A stretch of DNA of 64,000 nucleotides from Cunninghamia lanceolata (lineage: Eukaryota; Streptophyta; Pinopsida; Cupressales; Cupressaceae), in contig BSBN01000850.1 of assembly GCA_027924645.1 (NCBI GenBank), positions 1,767,501-1,831,500 on the forward strand. The letters run 5' to 3'. The notes below the pieces were generated by a model, which was not told where the DNA came from, made no database searches, and saw only the letters and a program-made list of their open reading frames with translations. Shown piece after piece: positions 23,270-35,327 of this stretch. The position numbers and the translations under genes were made by a program. Position 1 is the first letter of the stretch, and each line of letters starts with the position of its first letter.

Positions 23270-23925
23270 TGTGTACCATATGCTAGTGCAGTAGGAAGTT
23301 TAATGTATGCGATGGTATGTACATGACGAGATATTTCACATGCAGTTGGTGTTGTCAATAGATACATGGAAAATTTAGGTAAAGAGAATTGCGCAACAGT
23401 GAAATGGGTGCTTAGCTATCTCAAAGGAACACATGATTATTGTATTACCTTTAATGGTTGCAGTGATTTGGTTTGTAGATATGTTGATTCAAATTTTGTA
23501 GGTGATTTGGACAAAAGGCAATCTACCTTAGGCTATGCCATTACTCTTGTAAGAGGCCCTATTTGTTGGATGTCAAAGATTTAAGAAACAATTGTTTTGT
23601 CCACTACTGAGGTAGAATAAATGGTTGTCCCACATGCATGCAAAGAGACAATTTAGTTAAAGGGTCTTTTTGGTGAGTTTGAAAAATGTAGGATAAGGTG
23701 AATGTATTTTGTGATAGTCAGAGTGCTCTTCATTTGGCTAAAGATCAAACTTATCACAATAGGACCAAGCATATTGAAATTAAATACCATTTTGTAAGAC
23801 AAGTTATTGATGGAGGTGGAGTAGCTCTTGAGAAAGTCCATACACAAGAAAATTGTGTAGACATGTTTACAAAACATGTACTATTAGAGAAGCTAAGGTG
23901 GAGTTTGGCTTCTCTTGGCTTGTAG
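23270..23925 (+). pseudogene. pol: copia-1 RNase H remnant
   Basis: GTHDYCITFNGCSDLVCRYV, YVDSNFVGDLDKRQSTLGY, then VFCDSQSALHLAKDQTYHNR and KHIEIKYHFVRQVIDGG are diagnostic of the copia RNase H. Stops occur near 23582 and 23620, and the end is LASLGL with TAG at about 23923. The 3' end of the polyprotein lies 57 bp upstream of the 3' LTR. Confidence 0.88.
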
Positions 23926-23971
23926 AAAAGGTGATGAATGGGCATGAACAAGTATCAGGTAAATTGTTGTC

Positions 23972-24150
23972 AAGGTGGAGATTGTTGGATTTATGACAAG
24001 ATAAAGCAAAGAAAGAAAAATCTTATGTTGAAAAGTGTTATGTAGAAAAAGGGGGAAGATGGGATTAATTGATTGTTTGATTAGTTCCTCCTTTCACTAC
24101 ATACATTCAAGGACATTAAACTGAGCTCAATCACAACTTTTACAAGAGGA
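23972..24150 (+). repeat. Polypurine tract and 3' LTR start of copia-1
   Basis: A purine-rich AAGGTGGAGA run ends at about 23981 and TGTTGGATTTATG starts at 23983, the usual copia PPT/LTR arrangement. No part of the 5' LTR remnant (13907-14316) is found again downstream, so this LTR is probably truncated; the right edge is a guess. Confidence 0.6.
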
Positions 24151-25428
24151 CTCAACTACAGGTTTGATGTCACTTAGAATGATAAGGAAATTTGAATTTG
24201 ATTGATTAATGCGTTGAGTTTAGTCTAATTAAGATTAAAACCCTAATTATGCAAAATCGTAAACAAATTGATGAAATCTGATAAATGCTTGCATAGAGAT
24301 AGATTAAATATCTAGATTAGATACATACCATATTTCAAGTTTCAGAATACAAAATAGTCAAGGGCTAAAGAGCAGGTGCCCAAGCCCAAGGTGACAATTT
24401 TTCTGAGGGCTTTGGGATCTTTTCTGCTACTAACTGCAACCACTTTAGAGACTTTCCATGTCAAATTGAGCATTAAAGGTGTGGGTGCCCAAGCCCTTTT
24501 TGTGATATTTTTTGCCTTTTTCTTTAGATCTTGATTCCTTATGCTCTGCAAAAGTCCTCTACAACACCACTCTTCGAGATCTAACACTTGTCATCTGGAA
24601 TCACAAGAGAGGGGTTGGTGGTTGTGGTGTTTAGGGGCTTTCCTCAGTCAAGCCCTAGAATGACATTCAAGCCTTCCAACAACATTGATAGATAAAGAGT
24701 GTGTGTCCTTGTAGGATAAAGGCAGAAGAAATGATAACAATGATAAATTAAATCACAAATAGATATCACCTCAGAGGTGTATCTCTCATGGAGATGAAGC
24801 TCTTTCATGCCATGAGAAGATGAAGCCAAATCTATAATAACAAACACAACAACAACACAATTAACACAATGAAAGCCTTGAATATCCTTTGCATAAGATC
24901 ACAAGTTCACTTTATCTATCTAGTTTTACAAATGAAGTCCTAAACATGATTATATATGCATTCCTGCTACAAAATTCATAATTAAAACTCAAAATGCTGA
25001 CAAAGGGAACCTTTAATGGTAACTTTGCTGACATTCAAATTTGGGACCCTGCCAAAATAAGGCAGGGCAAGTGCATGAGAGGCCTTGTCTAGGTACCTAT
25101 TTTGGGACCTGGTTAAGCTCAAAGATGTCCCCTAAGTCCCATTTGTCATGGGTTTCAGAGCATTTTGTCTCAGGATTCATTTCTAACATGCATTATGAAA
25201 ATTAAGGGACCCGAGAGCTAAACTTAGGAGGTAAAAGTCCTAGGCGGACATTTTATAACATAACATTTAGTCCCCACTTTAATGTATGTATGATCTTAGG
25301 TCCCATACATGCATTAAAGTATAGTAAACAACACAACAAACATGCCAGACACTTGAAGCTAATGCATTCACAAATATTTAGTTACTATTTCTAGCCCCCA
25401 GTCTCAGGTAAGCACTAGAAAACACATT
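24151..25428. other. Gene-free, unclassified repeat-like sequence
   Basis: No coding similarity recognised. A GTGGGTGCCCAAGCCC-type stretch near 24370-24500 and a pair of TGCATTAAAGT-type inverted segments near 25280-25325 look like transposon debris. Confidence 0.45.
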
Positions 25429-25551
25429 ACAGACACATAAAACACAGAGAATATAGTAACAGACATAGAAAACATGAGGAAGATAGTGACAGACATGCAA
25501 AACATGGAGAAGATAGTATTGAAGACATGTGAAACACAATGAATATAGTTG
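25429..25551. repeat. 30-bp tandem repeat, four copies
   Basis: Units beginning ACAGACAT recur at 25429, 25459, 25489 and about 25521. Confidence 0.8.
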
Positions 25552-25612
25552 ATATAACATTTTCATTTTCATATAGATAAATGCATGGAAATAAAAATTA
25601 CAACGCACAAAA

Positions 25613-26050
25613 CCAGGGATTTTTTTAGTGGTGAATCTTCAGCAATTGGTGAATAGTTCATATCTACGAATTAGGAATTGGCGAATACATTCCCACCATC
25701 AGGGGGCCAATTTGCCTAGATTTTTTAGATTTTTAGTCAAATGTGTTTTAATTCACCACCCTATTAATTTTTGAGTCATTTATAGTTAGTATTTTTGCCA
25801 TGATATACTATGTGGTTCTAATGGTGATTAGCCTGGAATTTTGAAGGCATGTTTTAATTCACCCATATATTCGCTAATATCATTAAATAGTTGACATGCA
25901 TGAGGACCAATTTTGCCAATATCATTAAACAATTGACATGTATGAGGACCAAATTCGCTAGTATCATTAAATGGTTCACATGTATGAGGACCAATTTTGC
26001 CAATACCATTATAACTCCATGCTAATCTGAGGACCATATTCACCTAGAAA
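25613..26050. repeat. Dispersed repeat copy with 42-bp tandem units
   Basis: About 40 bases from TTTTAGTGGTGAATCTTC on are shared with 32705-32745. Within it, units starting at 25876, 25918, 25960 and 26002 form a 42-bp tandem repeat (ATGAGGACCAA core). The 71-codon minus frame across it is a by-product of the repeat. Confidence 0.7.
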
Positions 26051-28480
26051 ATTACAACATATGTGTTTGCTTACATTGTAGTTTACATTGTCTCCATTAA
26101 TGACTTGTATAGCTGATATTTGTGAAGATTTAACTACTCCTGATCATTGTACCTACTCTTTGCTTACTTTCACTATTAGAACTATTGTCACTTCTTTTAT
26201 TTGCATATGCCTTTATTCTTTATTGGTTGTCATTGTTTTGCCTCTTGAGATCAATGTTCTCTGTATATATTCCTTGCAAGCTTTGATAGGCTTTGATGTC
26301 TTCTATTCATGGGAATCATGACTGTTCCTTTTAATAATTGTCATTTCTAAGGCTATTTCAAGAGATAGATTCTTACTCAAGTTTGTTATGACTGAACTAT
26401 ATCTTACTCTTCAATGAATATGACTGCCTTTCCCAATATTGGGATAGATTTCTTAGATCTACTGTTCTTTCACACTTTGCATGCTGTCATCTTGACAATT
26501 GTGAGAGTCTTTGATGGTCCTATTCTCAAATGGTCTACAATATGATCACTTAAGACTGCCTTACTACTTTCCATATGACTTCCATAGTGCCTTACATGGA
26601 ATGATGATGGCTTATAATGAAAGGTACAACTATACTTTCTACTAGTATTCTATGGAATGTCAAGTTTTAAGAGGTATCACAGGCTTCTTCCAAATACTAC
26701 TCCATGTCTTTTCTTTTCTCTTTGATGCTAGTTAGAGGCTCCTCCTCCTTTGGTAATAGTTCCATCATGATTTGCTGACTAATCTAGATTAATTATAGTC
26801 ATTTTTTGACTCCTTGCTTGAACTCTATAGCATCCATAACTGATGTTACAATCCTTTTTCCATGACTGTCTTCTATGCTTGAACTCTATTTACTGTATTT
26901 GATGCTCTTTATTTTCCTGTGACTACTATCTCATACCTTTTTATCTGCTATGGCTACTTCTGAGACTCCCAAAATTCATAGTGACTATTATCATCTGCTA
27001 AAAGACACTGTTTCTCATATCTTGTAGATTATTCTTTAAACTTTTACCAGGCAATCAATCCATCTGGGGTAGTCATATTCCTAGCATGCCTTTGGGCTGT
27101 ATGTGACGATTGTGTCTCCATCCTATAATTTTAGCTATCTATATTCCATGCTTGACACTACCAAATGTGGGAAGGGCTTTCAAGCTCCTTATCCTACTAA
27201 AAAACCTATATGGTAACTGTGTAGGTCTCTTTTGACTGTTATTAGATAATTCTTTCCTTTCGATGGAGATAGTCAATGAGTGGTGGTTATCCCTCTCTAT
27301 GGTACATGCACCTAACATTATGTCTTTGCTCTCTCCCATGGTCACTTTCTCACAGTCATACTTTGCATTTTATCATTTTATTCTTCCAACCTCTACACAT
27401 TCTACATGCTACTGTGTTATTGCTTCTTTGACAATCTTCCTTTATTTGTTATTGACTGTCCTTAAAACAAGATGACTACTGTCCCTTAACTATGCTATTG
27501 TCTTACTACAATCACCTTTGCAAATAATTCTATGGCCATGAATAGTCATTTAAACCATGATTTGGATTGATTCAGCTACTATAGACTTCTCCTTTCACTA
27601 TGATTCCACCTTCTGTTTAATCTTACATAAGTTACTTTTCATGGTTGTTCCTTGTCTAGGATAGTGATCTCTTGCCTTGACAGTCCTTTTCATCTTTGAA
27701 TGATTGTCCTACATCTCTTTCAGGACAACACCTTGATACTTATTACTATTATCAGTCTTCAAGTGCCTGTATCTGTACAATCAACAAACAAGTTAGAGAA
27801 AACATAGAGGTTGAAGCCTCTCCTTTGATTTTCTGATCTAATTTTCTCTTTCCTGCTTCATCTTATGATTAGATATTTGCATATGATGTCTATTTATCTA
27901 TTCCATTTTGTTGATCAGATGTAATATAACAAGTACATTTTGAATTGTTGCATATAGAAGTAAAGGAGAAAACCCCAAGCTCTAACATCTATGTCCATTT
28001 CCTCTTGCAGATTCACCTAGAGCTATCACTACGACAGCTAAAGATGCTAAAGTTGTCAATGGGATTTGTCATTCATTTAGGTAATGATGGGTCCCACCTT
28101 TCTTTTATATGCTTTCCTTTAGTTCAAATGTACTTGCTTTTGTGCATTGTATCATATACAGTTACTCCCACAGCTTGTGTGGGATCATATAAACATTTTT
28201 CCTTTGAATATAAATAGTTATTTCATGCAATGACTTGAGTATTACTTCTTTTTGTAAATCAATTGCACAAAGATAAACTGAACATTATTGCATGCAATAT
28301 GTGTTTATAATCATGAGTAGATTAGCTAGATTTTATGTACCTTTGATGAAATGTATCAAATTGCAATGAATGAATCTATAATTAACGCAACTAAAACATG
28401 ATAAGAAATGACTAGATTAGCCTTAACTTCACCTGTTAGTCTCTGAGTACCTCCTGCTTTATTGGGACACTCTTCATCTT
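26051..28480. other. Gene-free, AT-rich sequence
   Basis: Only short frames without recognisable domains. TGACTGT-like words recur often (26320-27650), which may mark an old degenerate repeat. Confidence 0.45.
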
Positions 28481-28673
28481 ATCTGGGTCATGTAGCGGCT
28501 CTAATTGAGCTGCTACATGATCATTGAAATAATCCTCCATTAGGATAGTAGGCCTTCTAGGCTAGCCTGTGAACCCGAACCTTCTTCTCCCTTCCTCTTT
28601 AACCTTTTTTTTTCTCTAAAGTAGCAAACAAATTGCTATTACAACCCAACCTAATTGGGTTACAAAGCATAAT

Positions 28674-28955
28674 TTGGTAACAGGTCTATCTACCTTCATC
28701 CATGAGTGTTCTTCCTTAGGAAAGCAACAACCATTATCCACCAACTCAGCTTCTCCATCCACTAATGAACTCAAGTCTAGTCTTCAAAACACACCTAGTC
28801 CTATTGTCCACCATATCCTCCAAAACATGAATTATCAAGGTAAAGGCTTAGGCCTTTATGAAAAAGGTATTTTGGAGCCTATCCATGTTAATGTCCCTCT
28901 ACACTCATATGGCCTTGGCTATAAACCCAAGGTAACAATCTCAAGATGTTGGTAA
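28674..28955 (+). pseudogene. G-patch-like fragment of a Tat/Ogre-type gypsy element
   Basis: The frame contains ILQNMNYQGKGLGLYEKGI and HSYGLGYKP. This is the glycine-patterned G-patch-like motif that Tat/Ogre gypsy polyproteins carry between protease and RT. It ends at TAA at 28953. No RT or integrase text follows, so pol appears deleted. Distance and strand fit the polypurine tract and LTR start at 32076-32090. Confidence 0.55.
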
Positions 28956-30650
28956 TTCCTCCATTCCTCCTAAGTCCACCACTTCTCATCACAAATCTTA
29001 TCATACCCCCAAAACATATGTTGCCATTCCTCCTCCATTATCCTACAAGCATCAAAAGCATGTGACCATACACCTTTCACCATCAAATTTACCTCCACTA
29101 CTTCCAAACTCATAATATCCATCCATCCACTTTACCACCATTTCTCCCAATGCCTAAAATCCCTATCATCCATAAAACCCCTTACATTCCTAATCATGAC
29201 CAATAAATGCACACATCGTTCAAACAAGAAGCTTCCACCCATCTGAAGCGATTCAAAAGTAAAAACTTGGATACCTCCTTTCATAAAGCGAAAAATCCTA
29301 AGGGTCCTCATGCCTTAGGACATCAATGCAAAATGTCAAAACAAAGTACATTAAAAAAGCTATCCAAGCCCATTCCTCCAAAAGAAAAGTCCAAGACTAA
29401 AATGGTTTGATTCCCTAAACAAAAAGAAAGCAAGTCAAAAGAAGTATCCACGTCTCAAAAATCCCAACAATCCTCTTCCATTAAAAAATCCCATTCCACT
29501 CAAAAATCCCAAATTCCTTCATCCCACAAATGAAACAAAAATCATAAAAATCCTAAGTCTATGTGGGTCCCTAAATCACTAAATCACCCATCTCCTAAGC
29601 AAAAATCACCATTGCTTCCTACACCTTCAAACCAAAAGCTTCAAAGTTTATCATTGTGTGTGTAGCCATTGGTCTTGGTTCCATTCCATTTTGCAACATT
29701 TCCACATACCTCCATCTCTCCATCCTTTAGTCATTATCCTACATATCTTCCCCATCCTATCCCTATGGTCCATGCTTTTGGATAAGTCTTTCATCCATCC
29801 TTGCATAAGTCCTCCATAATCCACTTCATAATCCACTATCTTTCCTACATAATCCACATCATAATCCACTATTGTTTCCTCCATAATCCACTATCTACCT
29901 AATCCATCTCACTCTCATGCTATCTCTTACAAACATCTATGAGCATAATGATATTTGACATGGTTCATGTGATGACATTCATCTCCAATGGGGCTATCAC
30001 TTTTCATGTGGAACTAGATGCTTGAGTCCCTCTCATCCATATCCACCTACCCCATCAAAAAAAGAAAAAAAAATTAAAATAGTAAAGATAAATCCCTTGA
30101 TCCAATGGTGAAAACCACCCTTGGTGGCACCTTGAATAAGTACCATGATGAAAACCTGGCAAATAGATGTCATGTGTAGGTTGATCTTCTATGTCACTTA
30201 CACTTGGGGGCACATTGTCTCATCCATACTATCATTCCTATCATACCATTTCATATCCTATCCTACTATCCTTATCCATTACATTCACATACACATACCT
30301 ATCCTATTGAGTCCATCCATCTTCCCTTCCTCCTTTTGATCTTGATATGGGGGTAAAATGTTGAAACATGCTTTGGATATCTCTTGATATACCTCATCCT
30401 TTCCATCCATCTTATCATCCTATTGTCATAAAATTTGTCATGTAAAATCCTAAGCATTCCACCTAGAACGGGGAATATTATTCCTATGCGACATAGTCTT
30501 TCGAGGTCACATCGTAACTCCCTCATGAGTCTTCCATTCCATCCACTATCACCCATCCTTTTATCCATTCAATCCCACCTCTCCTTGCACCTAGACTTGC
30601 TTTTCCCTTGTCATTGGTATCTAGCACAAAGGTTACCCAAATTGTAATCC
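28956..30650 (+). other. Decayed internal region of the Tat-like element
   Basis: C/T/A-rich sequence with short frames such as 29207-29410 (K/S/P-rich). Repeated CATAATCCAC words lie at 29815-29900. No catalytic motif recognised. Confidence 0.4.
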
Positions 30651-30654
30651 ATTA

Positions 30655-31330
30655 ACATTCCAAAACATTCCAAAAATACAAAAAATCAAAACATTTCAAA
30701 AATCCAAAAAAAATCAAAATATTCAAAATCCAAAAAAATCAAAACATTTCAAAAATCCAAAAAAAACCAAAATATTCAAAATATAAAAAAAAAAACATTT
30801 CAAATATCTAAAAAAATCAAAATATTCCCTCAAAATACAAAAAAATCAAATATCTAACAAACACCCAAGCAATAAAATCTCTCAAATCAAATAAATCAAT
30901 CTAATTCATTCCCAAGTAAATCAATCATCAAAATCACCACCTCCAATCATTCAATCAATCAATTCTTCAAAATCAATTCCTCAATTCCTTAATCAATTCA
31001 ATCACCAATTCATCAATTCAATTTCCCAATCACATCATCAATTCTTCCAAATCAATTCACCAATTCTTCAAATCACTCAATTCTTCATCATCAACCATCA
31101 AAACAATTCTTCCAAATCAATTCTTCAAACCAAATCAATTCATCAAAATCAAATCAAACCACTTCTTCAATCAATTCAATCACATCAATTCATTCCAAAT
31201 CAATTCTTCAAATCATTCCAATCTAATCAATCAAGTCAATTCTAAAAAATAACTCAAATGTAAGTCCATCTGTAATCCATACCAATCAAGTCAATCAATC
31301 AAGTCAAATTATCCAATCACATCAATGGTC
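30655..31330. repeat. Low-complexity CAAAA / CAATCAATTC tract
   Basis: About 170 bases of AAAATCCAAAA-type sequence, then several hundred bases of CAATCAATTC/TCAAATCAATTC variants, almost without G on the plus strand. Confidence 0.85.
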
Positions 31331-32075
31331 TTGATCCTAATCTTGACATAAATGAAATCAATCAATCAAATCTTGGTGTTGATTCACATAGCCAACACCA
31401 CTAGTGACAATCAATCATATCAATTGTCTTATAGAGGATGTTGCATTGTTGAAATTAGACCAGGCATCTTATATGACATGTCTCATTCCTAAAACCAGAC
31501 ACAATCATCATAATCAATCAATCTGTCATTGGTTTACAGCTTGACAAGGGCAATACCTTGTTTGTTTTTGAATCATTTGTGCATGCTTGCTTTCTTGCTT
31601 GTGTTTGTTATCATTTTCATCTTGCATTTGTAACACATCTATCTCTTTCCAACTAATATTCATATCTTGTGTGTGTTGGAATGGCTTTTTGCATTATCCT
31701 TTGCATCTAAGGTCATATCATACCTTTTGTGCATTAGGACTTTAATGCTCTAAGTTTTCTTCCTCATACGTCTAGACAAGGTTGTATTATGCTAGGTACA
31801 CAAGACACATCGTCACCTTGGCCCATATACCTTGGTGCATAATGTCTAGTGCTATATAAAAATTCATGGTTGCTCACCTTCATTGCAGCATAACGCATCA
31901 TTCATTTCTTCTATCAATTCCCTTACCTTTCTTTCTTGACCAATCCCTTTCATTTCAAGAGCCTACCCGTGTTTGTTTAACCCTCCTATCCTCTCGAGGG
32001 GGTATAATCATCCATTTTCTTCTATCTATACCTTAGCTTCTTTGAAATGATGTTACTTGGTCGCAACATCATATC

Positions 32076-32089
32076 AAAAAGGGGCAAAA
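32076..32089 (+). other. Polypurine tract of the Tat-like element
   Basis: AAAAAGGGGCAAAA immediately precedes TGTAGACACCC, a start seen in Tat/Ogre-type LTRs. It would prime plus-strand DNA synthesis. Confidence 0.7.
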
Positions 32090-32695
32090 TGTAGACACCC
32101 AAAATTGTCTATGTCCTACAAGTGACATTTTGTGCTAATCCCACTCCTAATCCCATCCTAATTGCCTAGACAATTAATTAAATAAATCCTATTTATTTAA
32201 TTAATTTCCCTTTCACATGTCCCAACTAATTCAAATAAAATATTTGAATTAGTCCTCACCTTTCATCTCATTGCAAAACATGTCGCATAGTACATTTTAC
32301 ACTTCACATGTTGCACTAATTTAAATAATCTTTTATTTAAATTAGGTCCTCCCTACACTTGTCACATGACTACAACTCCTCATGGAGTGGGAAACCCTAT
32401 TTGTTCCTAGTCGTCCACATCGTTGAAACCAACTTTCAATCATAGCCCTTCATTCAAATCATACCTTTCCTATAAATCAACCCTCAACCAAGCCATTTGA
32501 TCAATGGGTTTCCAAGTAGCCTCATGTTGTTGAAATGACATTAGAGCCTCTCATCATTCATCCTCAGACCATTGTTATGCTACTGGAATGAGCAACCAAC
32601 ATTCATCCTTTGAAATCATGCACTCCTATGCAATATTGAGAAGAGTAATGGGGGCGAGCCAAGCTTAGTGTAGAGATTCATTTTCAGTTTGCTTT
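32090..32695 (+). repeat. 3' LTR start of the Tat-like element
   Basis: Begins TGTAGACACCCAAAATTG at 32090. It carries three palindromic AT-rich hairpins at 32173-32205, 32226-32252 and 32316-32345. The right edge is unknown; a different dispersed repeat begins near 32705. Confidence 0.6.
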
Positions 32696-33061
32696 GCAGT
32701 GATTATTTTAGTGGTGAATCTTCACCAATTGGCGAATAGTTGAAATTGAGACCTCCAGAAATGGTGAATAGTACAAGCTAAAAAGGAGACTGAATCACCA
32801 GGTTTTTACAAAAAATAATTTTCTCTCGGTTAATTCACCTATGTAATATTTTTTTAACTAATAAATTGAATTGATTCACCATGTAAATGATGCGTCATTG
32901 GAACTGATTCGCCAATAGTTTATAATATAATTACAAGTCTTAATTATATTCGCCAATAATATTATATTCCTACAATTAATTTTAGGTCAATATCACCACT
33001 AATAATAAATTACCATTTAATTTTAGGGATATTTTATCTTTGAATAGAGGTTTTATTTATT

Positions 33062-33289
33062 ACCATTGATTAGCTTTTTAATCGAAGGGCTGTAGGTCAA
33101 TTCTATGACCTATATGCATGTGCCTTTTAAAAGGCTTCTTGAGGCCTGGAATTTGTTTTGGGCCACACGATTAAATCTAATCGTGTGCCCCAAAACAAAT
33201 TCCAGGCCTCAAGAAGCCTTTTAAAAGGCACGTGCATATAGGTCATGGAATTGACCTATAGCCCTCTGATTAAAAAGCTAATCAACGGT
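33062..33289. mobile_element. 228-bp foldback (MITE-like) element
   Basis: Two arms of about 112 bases with roughly 94% complementarity meet at a 4-base loop near 33172-33176 (CACGATTA / TAATCGTG). Several of the mismatches would be G:U pairs in RNA. No transposase and no clear target-site duplication are seen. It could be a MITE or a source of hairpin RNA. Confidence 0.8.
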
Positions 33290-33404
33290 TGCAATTTCAT
33301 GTTTCTTTTAGTCTTATTTGTAAAGTGAGATTTTTAAAAAATAATTAATCCGTGTGTGCTCCAATGCATTTTGGATAGTTAGATTGTGCTTGGTGGCGTA
33401 CCAG

Positions 33405-33530
33405 GGCCACTGTCCCCAAACCCCGCGAGGGGGCATTGCCCCCTTGACCCCCACAAGGGGGCTCTGCCCCCTTAACCCCCGCAAGGGGTGCTGCTCCTTG
33501 ACCCTGCTAGTGGTTGCCGCCCCCGGGCCC
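33405..33530. repeat. GC-rich hairpin units, three copies of about 29 bp
   Basis: Units such as AAGGGGGCTCTGCCCCCTT each form a small hairpin and repeat about every 28-29 bases. Similar GGGGCTCTGCCCC sequence occurs in the hairpin at 8385-8469. Confidence 0.7.
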
Positions 33531-33965
33531 CTACTTTAGTATTACAAAAAAAAAAAAAGAAATTGGGGGGACTGCGCTGACCAACTGTGCAATTTTTAAA
33601 GGAGAGATTTGGCATTGTAATTAATTTTTTTAATGATTATTCACTATGATTTGCCATTGTAATTATAATTTTTACCAATTATTCATTAGGATTCGCCAAG
33701 ATTTTAGAAGAATTTCTATAATGTGCATAGATTCACTAGGAAAATTGAAATTTTTTTCAAAAAAGGGAAAGATTCACCAGGAAAATTATAGCACTTATCC
33801 ATGATTCGCTAGGATTTTATAAGGTTTTTTAGGGGGGGTTCCTTAAAGTTATCACTGTTGCTTTGTCATTTGAATTATATGTTGTCTTGTACTTCATTGT
33901 GCTTATTAGGGTTTGATGATTTATCATTTGTGATTTAGCCCTGATTTTTACCCTAGCTACAGATT

Positions 33966-34060
33966 CTACAGTTTTTATTTAAGAATAACCTTATGTGGTT
34001 TATATATAAAACATAATAGCCATTTAGCTTGACTAACATAGTCATATGATTGTAGCTCAG
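33966..34060. repeat. Repeat A, left copy (flank of gypsy-2)
   Basis: About 80 bases from TTTATTTAAGAATAACCTTAT to ACATAATAGCCATT recur at 42268-42345 on the other side of gypsy-2, in the same orientation. Confidence 0.7.
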
Positions 34061-35327
34061 TCTATAATATTGTGTGATATTTATAGCATATAATAACATA
34101 TATAATATAGAGATATTAATACATAGAACAATTCTTATTGTCAACCATTATATGGTATATAAATACATACAGAAACTATTGTCAAAGATGTATGAACAGT
34201 AAAGTCAAACTGATACAATATTTTATGACATCATGCATATCATTCAACCTCTTAAGGCACACAAAATAGGTTTTAACAATATAATTTCCATCTATAGTTT
34301 CTTGTAGATATAAGTTGGCATACACAATGAATCTACACAGCACATTTAGGATGGTATGCTTACCTATAATGCTAAAGCAAAATGATACCCCAAGTCTTTG
34401 TTTCCTTCTTGCTTCCCTCCAAACAAGAGATTCGATTGCTTCCTTCTTTTTTCCCTCCTCTTTCTCCCCACTTCTGTCGATTATGCAACTGCATATTCAC
34501 TTACTCTCCACTATTCCCTTAGTCATCCGCAGCCTCACTAGCTGGAAAAAAGGGAGTATGGAGCTACTGCTCCTCCCCACTCCTCCCCACTCCTCCAAGC
34601 CTCTAGGGGAAAATACGATAGGAGTCTATTTACCATAGACTTTACTCTTACTCAAACTTAGACATTATATTTAACCATAACTAAGCTTAAATAAAAAATA
34701 ATAATTTAAAATAAACAATAGTACACCTATTTTATCGTGAGCACAATTATCGATGATGGATTCTCACAAAATCAACATAGACCTTTATGACAAATTAAAC
34801 TTGTTTAGTCAATTACTCATGTCAACTTGGCATTCAAAAATGTACACTACCTTCCTAACTATCAACGTAGAAGATTAAGGCATCAAGATGATGATGAAAA
34901 AATAAACAAGTATGAAATGATCTCTACGTTAAAAATATTTCTAAGATGACCAATAACATAAAGAGTAAGACTTAATTTGAAATTGACATATCCTCTAATG
35001 AATGTGTGTGTGTGTTTCTAAATAGTGCAAGGATCATTGTATTCATGAGATCTAGCACCCTATCCATGATGATACTCTCTCTCCTCATCTTGGAGAGAGA
35101 ATATTAGTTTTCCTAAATGCATCTCATGTACACAACATGTAGTTAGTCCATTAACATAATAATAATAACTTTTAAACAATCAATTTCATTGCATTTTCAA
35201 TAACATGAAATAAACTTATTTTCTTAAGCTATAATAACTTCATAATCATCATATTTATTTCACATCTAACTATTTTTTCTTAAAATAATAGATGAATTAA
35301 GTTTGTGTATAAAAATGGGGTGTAACA
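34061..35327 (-). repeat. Probable 3' LTR side of gypsy-2
   Basis: Ends on the plus strand in GGGGTGTAACA at 35327, i.e. a minus-strand LTR start TGTTACACCCC. It is preceded on minus by a purine run (about 35328-35341). I could not align it convincingly with 40586-42260, so the extent is uncertain. Confidence 0.45.

Larger units (their letters stand above)
32700..33850. repeat. Dispersed repeat rich in GATTCGCC/GGTGAAT words
   Basis: Starts with the same TTTTAGTGGTGAATCTTC segment as 25613. Similar words continue in the right part (33640-33820). A foldback element and a GC-rich cluster sit inside it. No coding. Confidence 0.55.

Noticed and set aside
28489..28519. Short hairpin with 13-base arms (CATGTAGC...GCTACATG)
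   Set aside because: Isolated and short; no adjacent element or terminator role in a nuclear plant sequence.
30655..31330. CAATCAATTC tract as a CRISPR-like or ordered repeat array
   Set aside because: Spacing is irregular and there are no constant repeats with unique spacers; it is low-complexity sequence.
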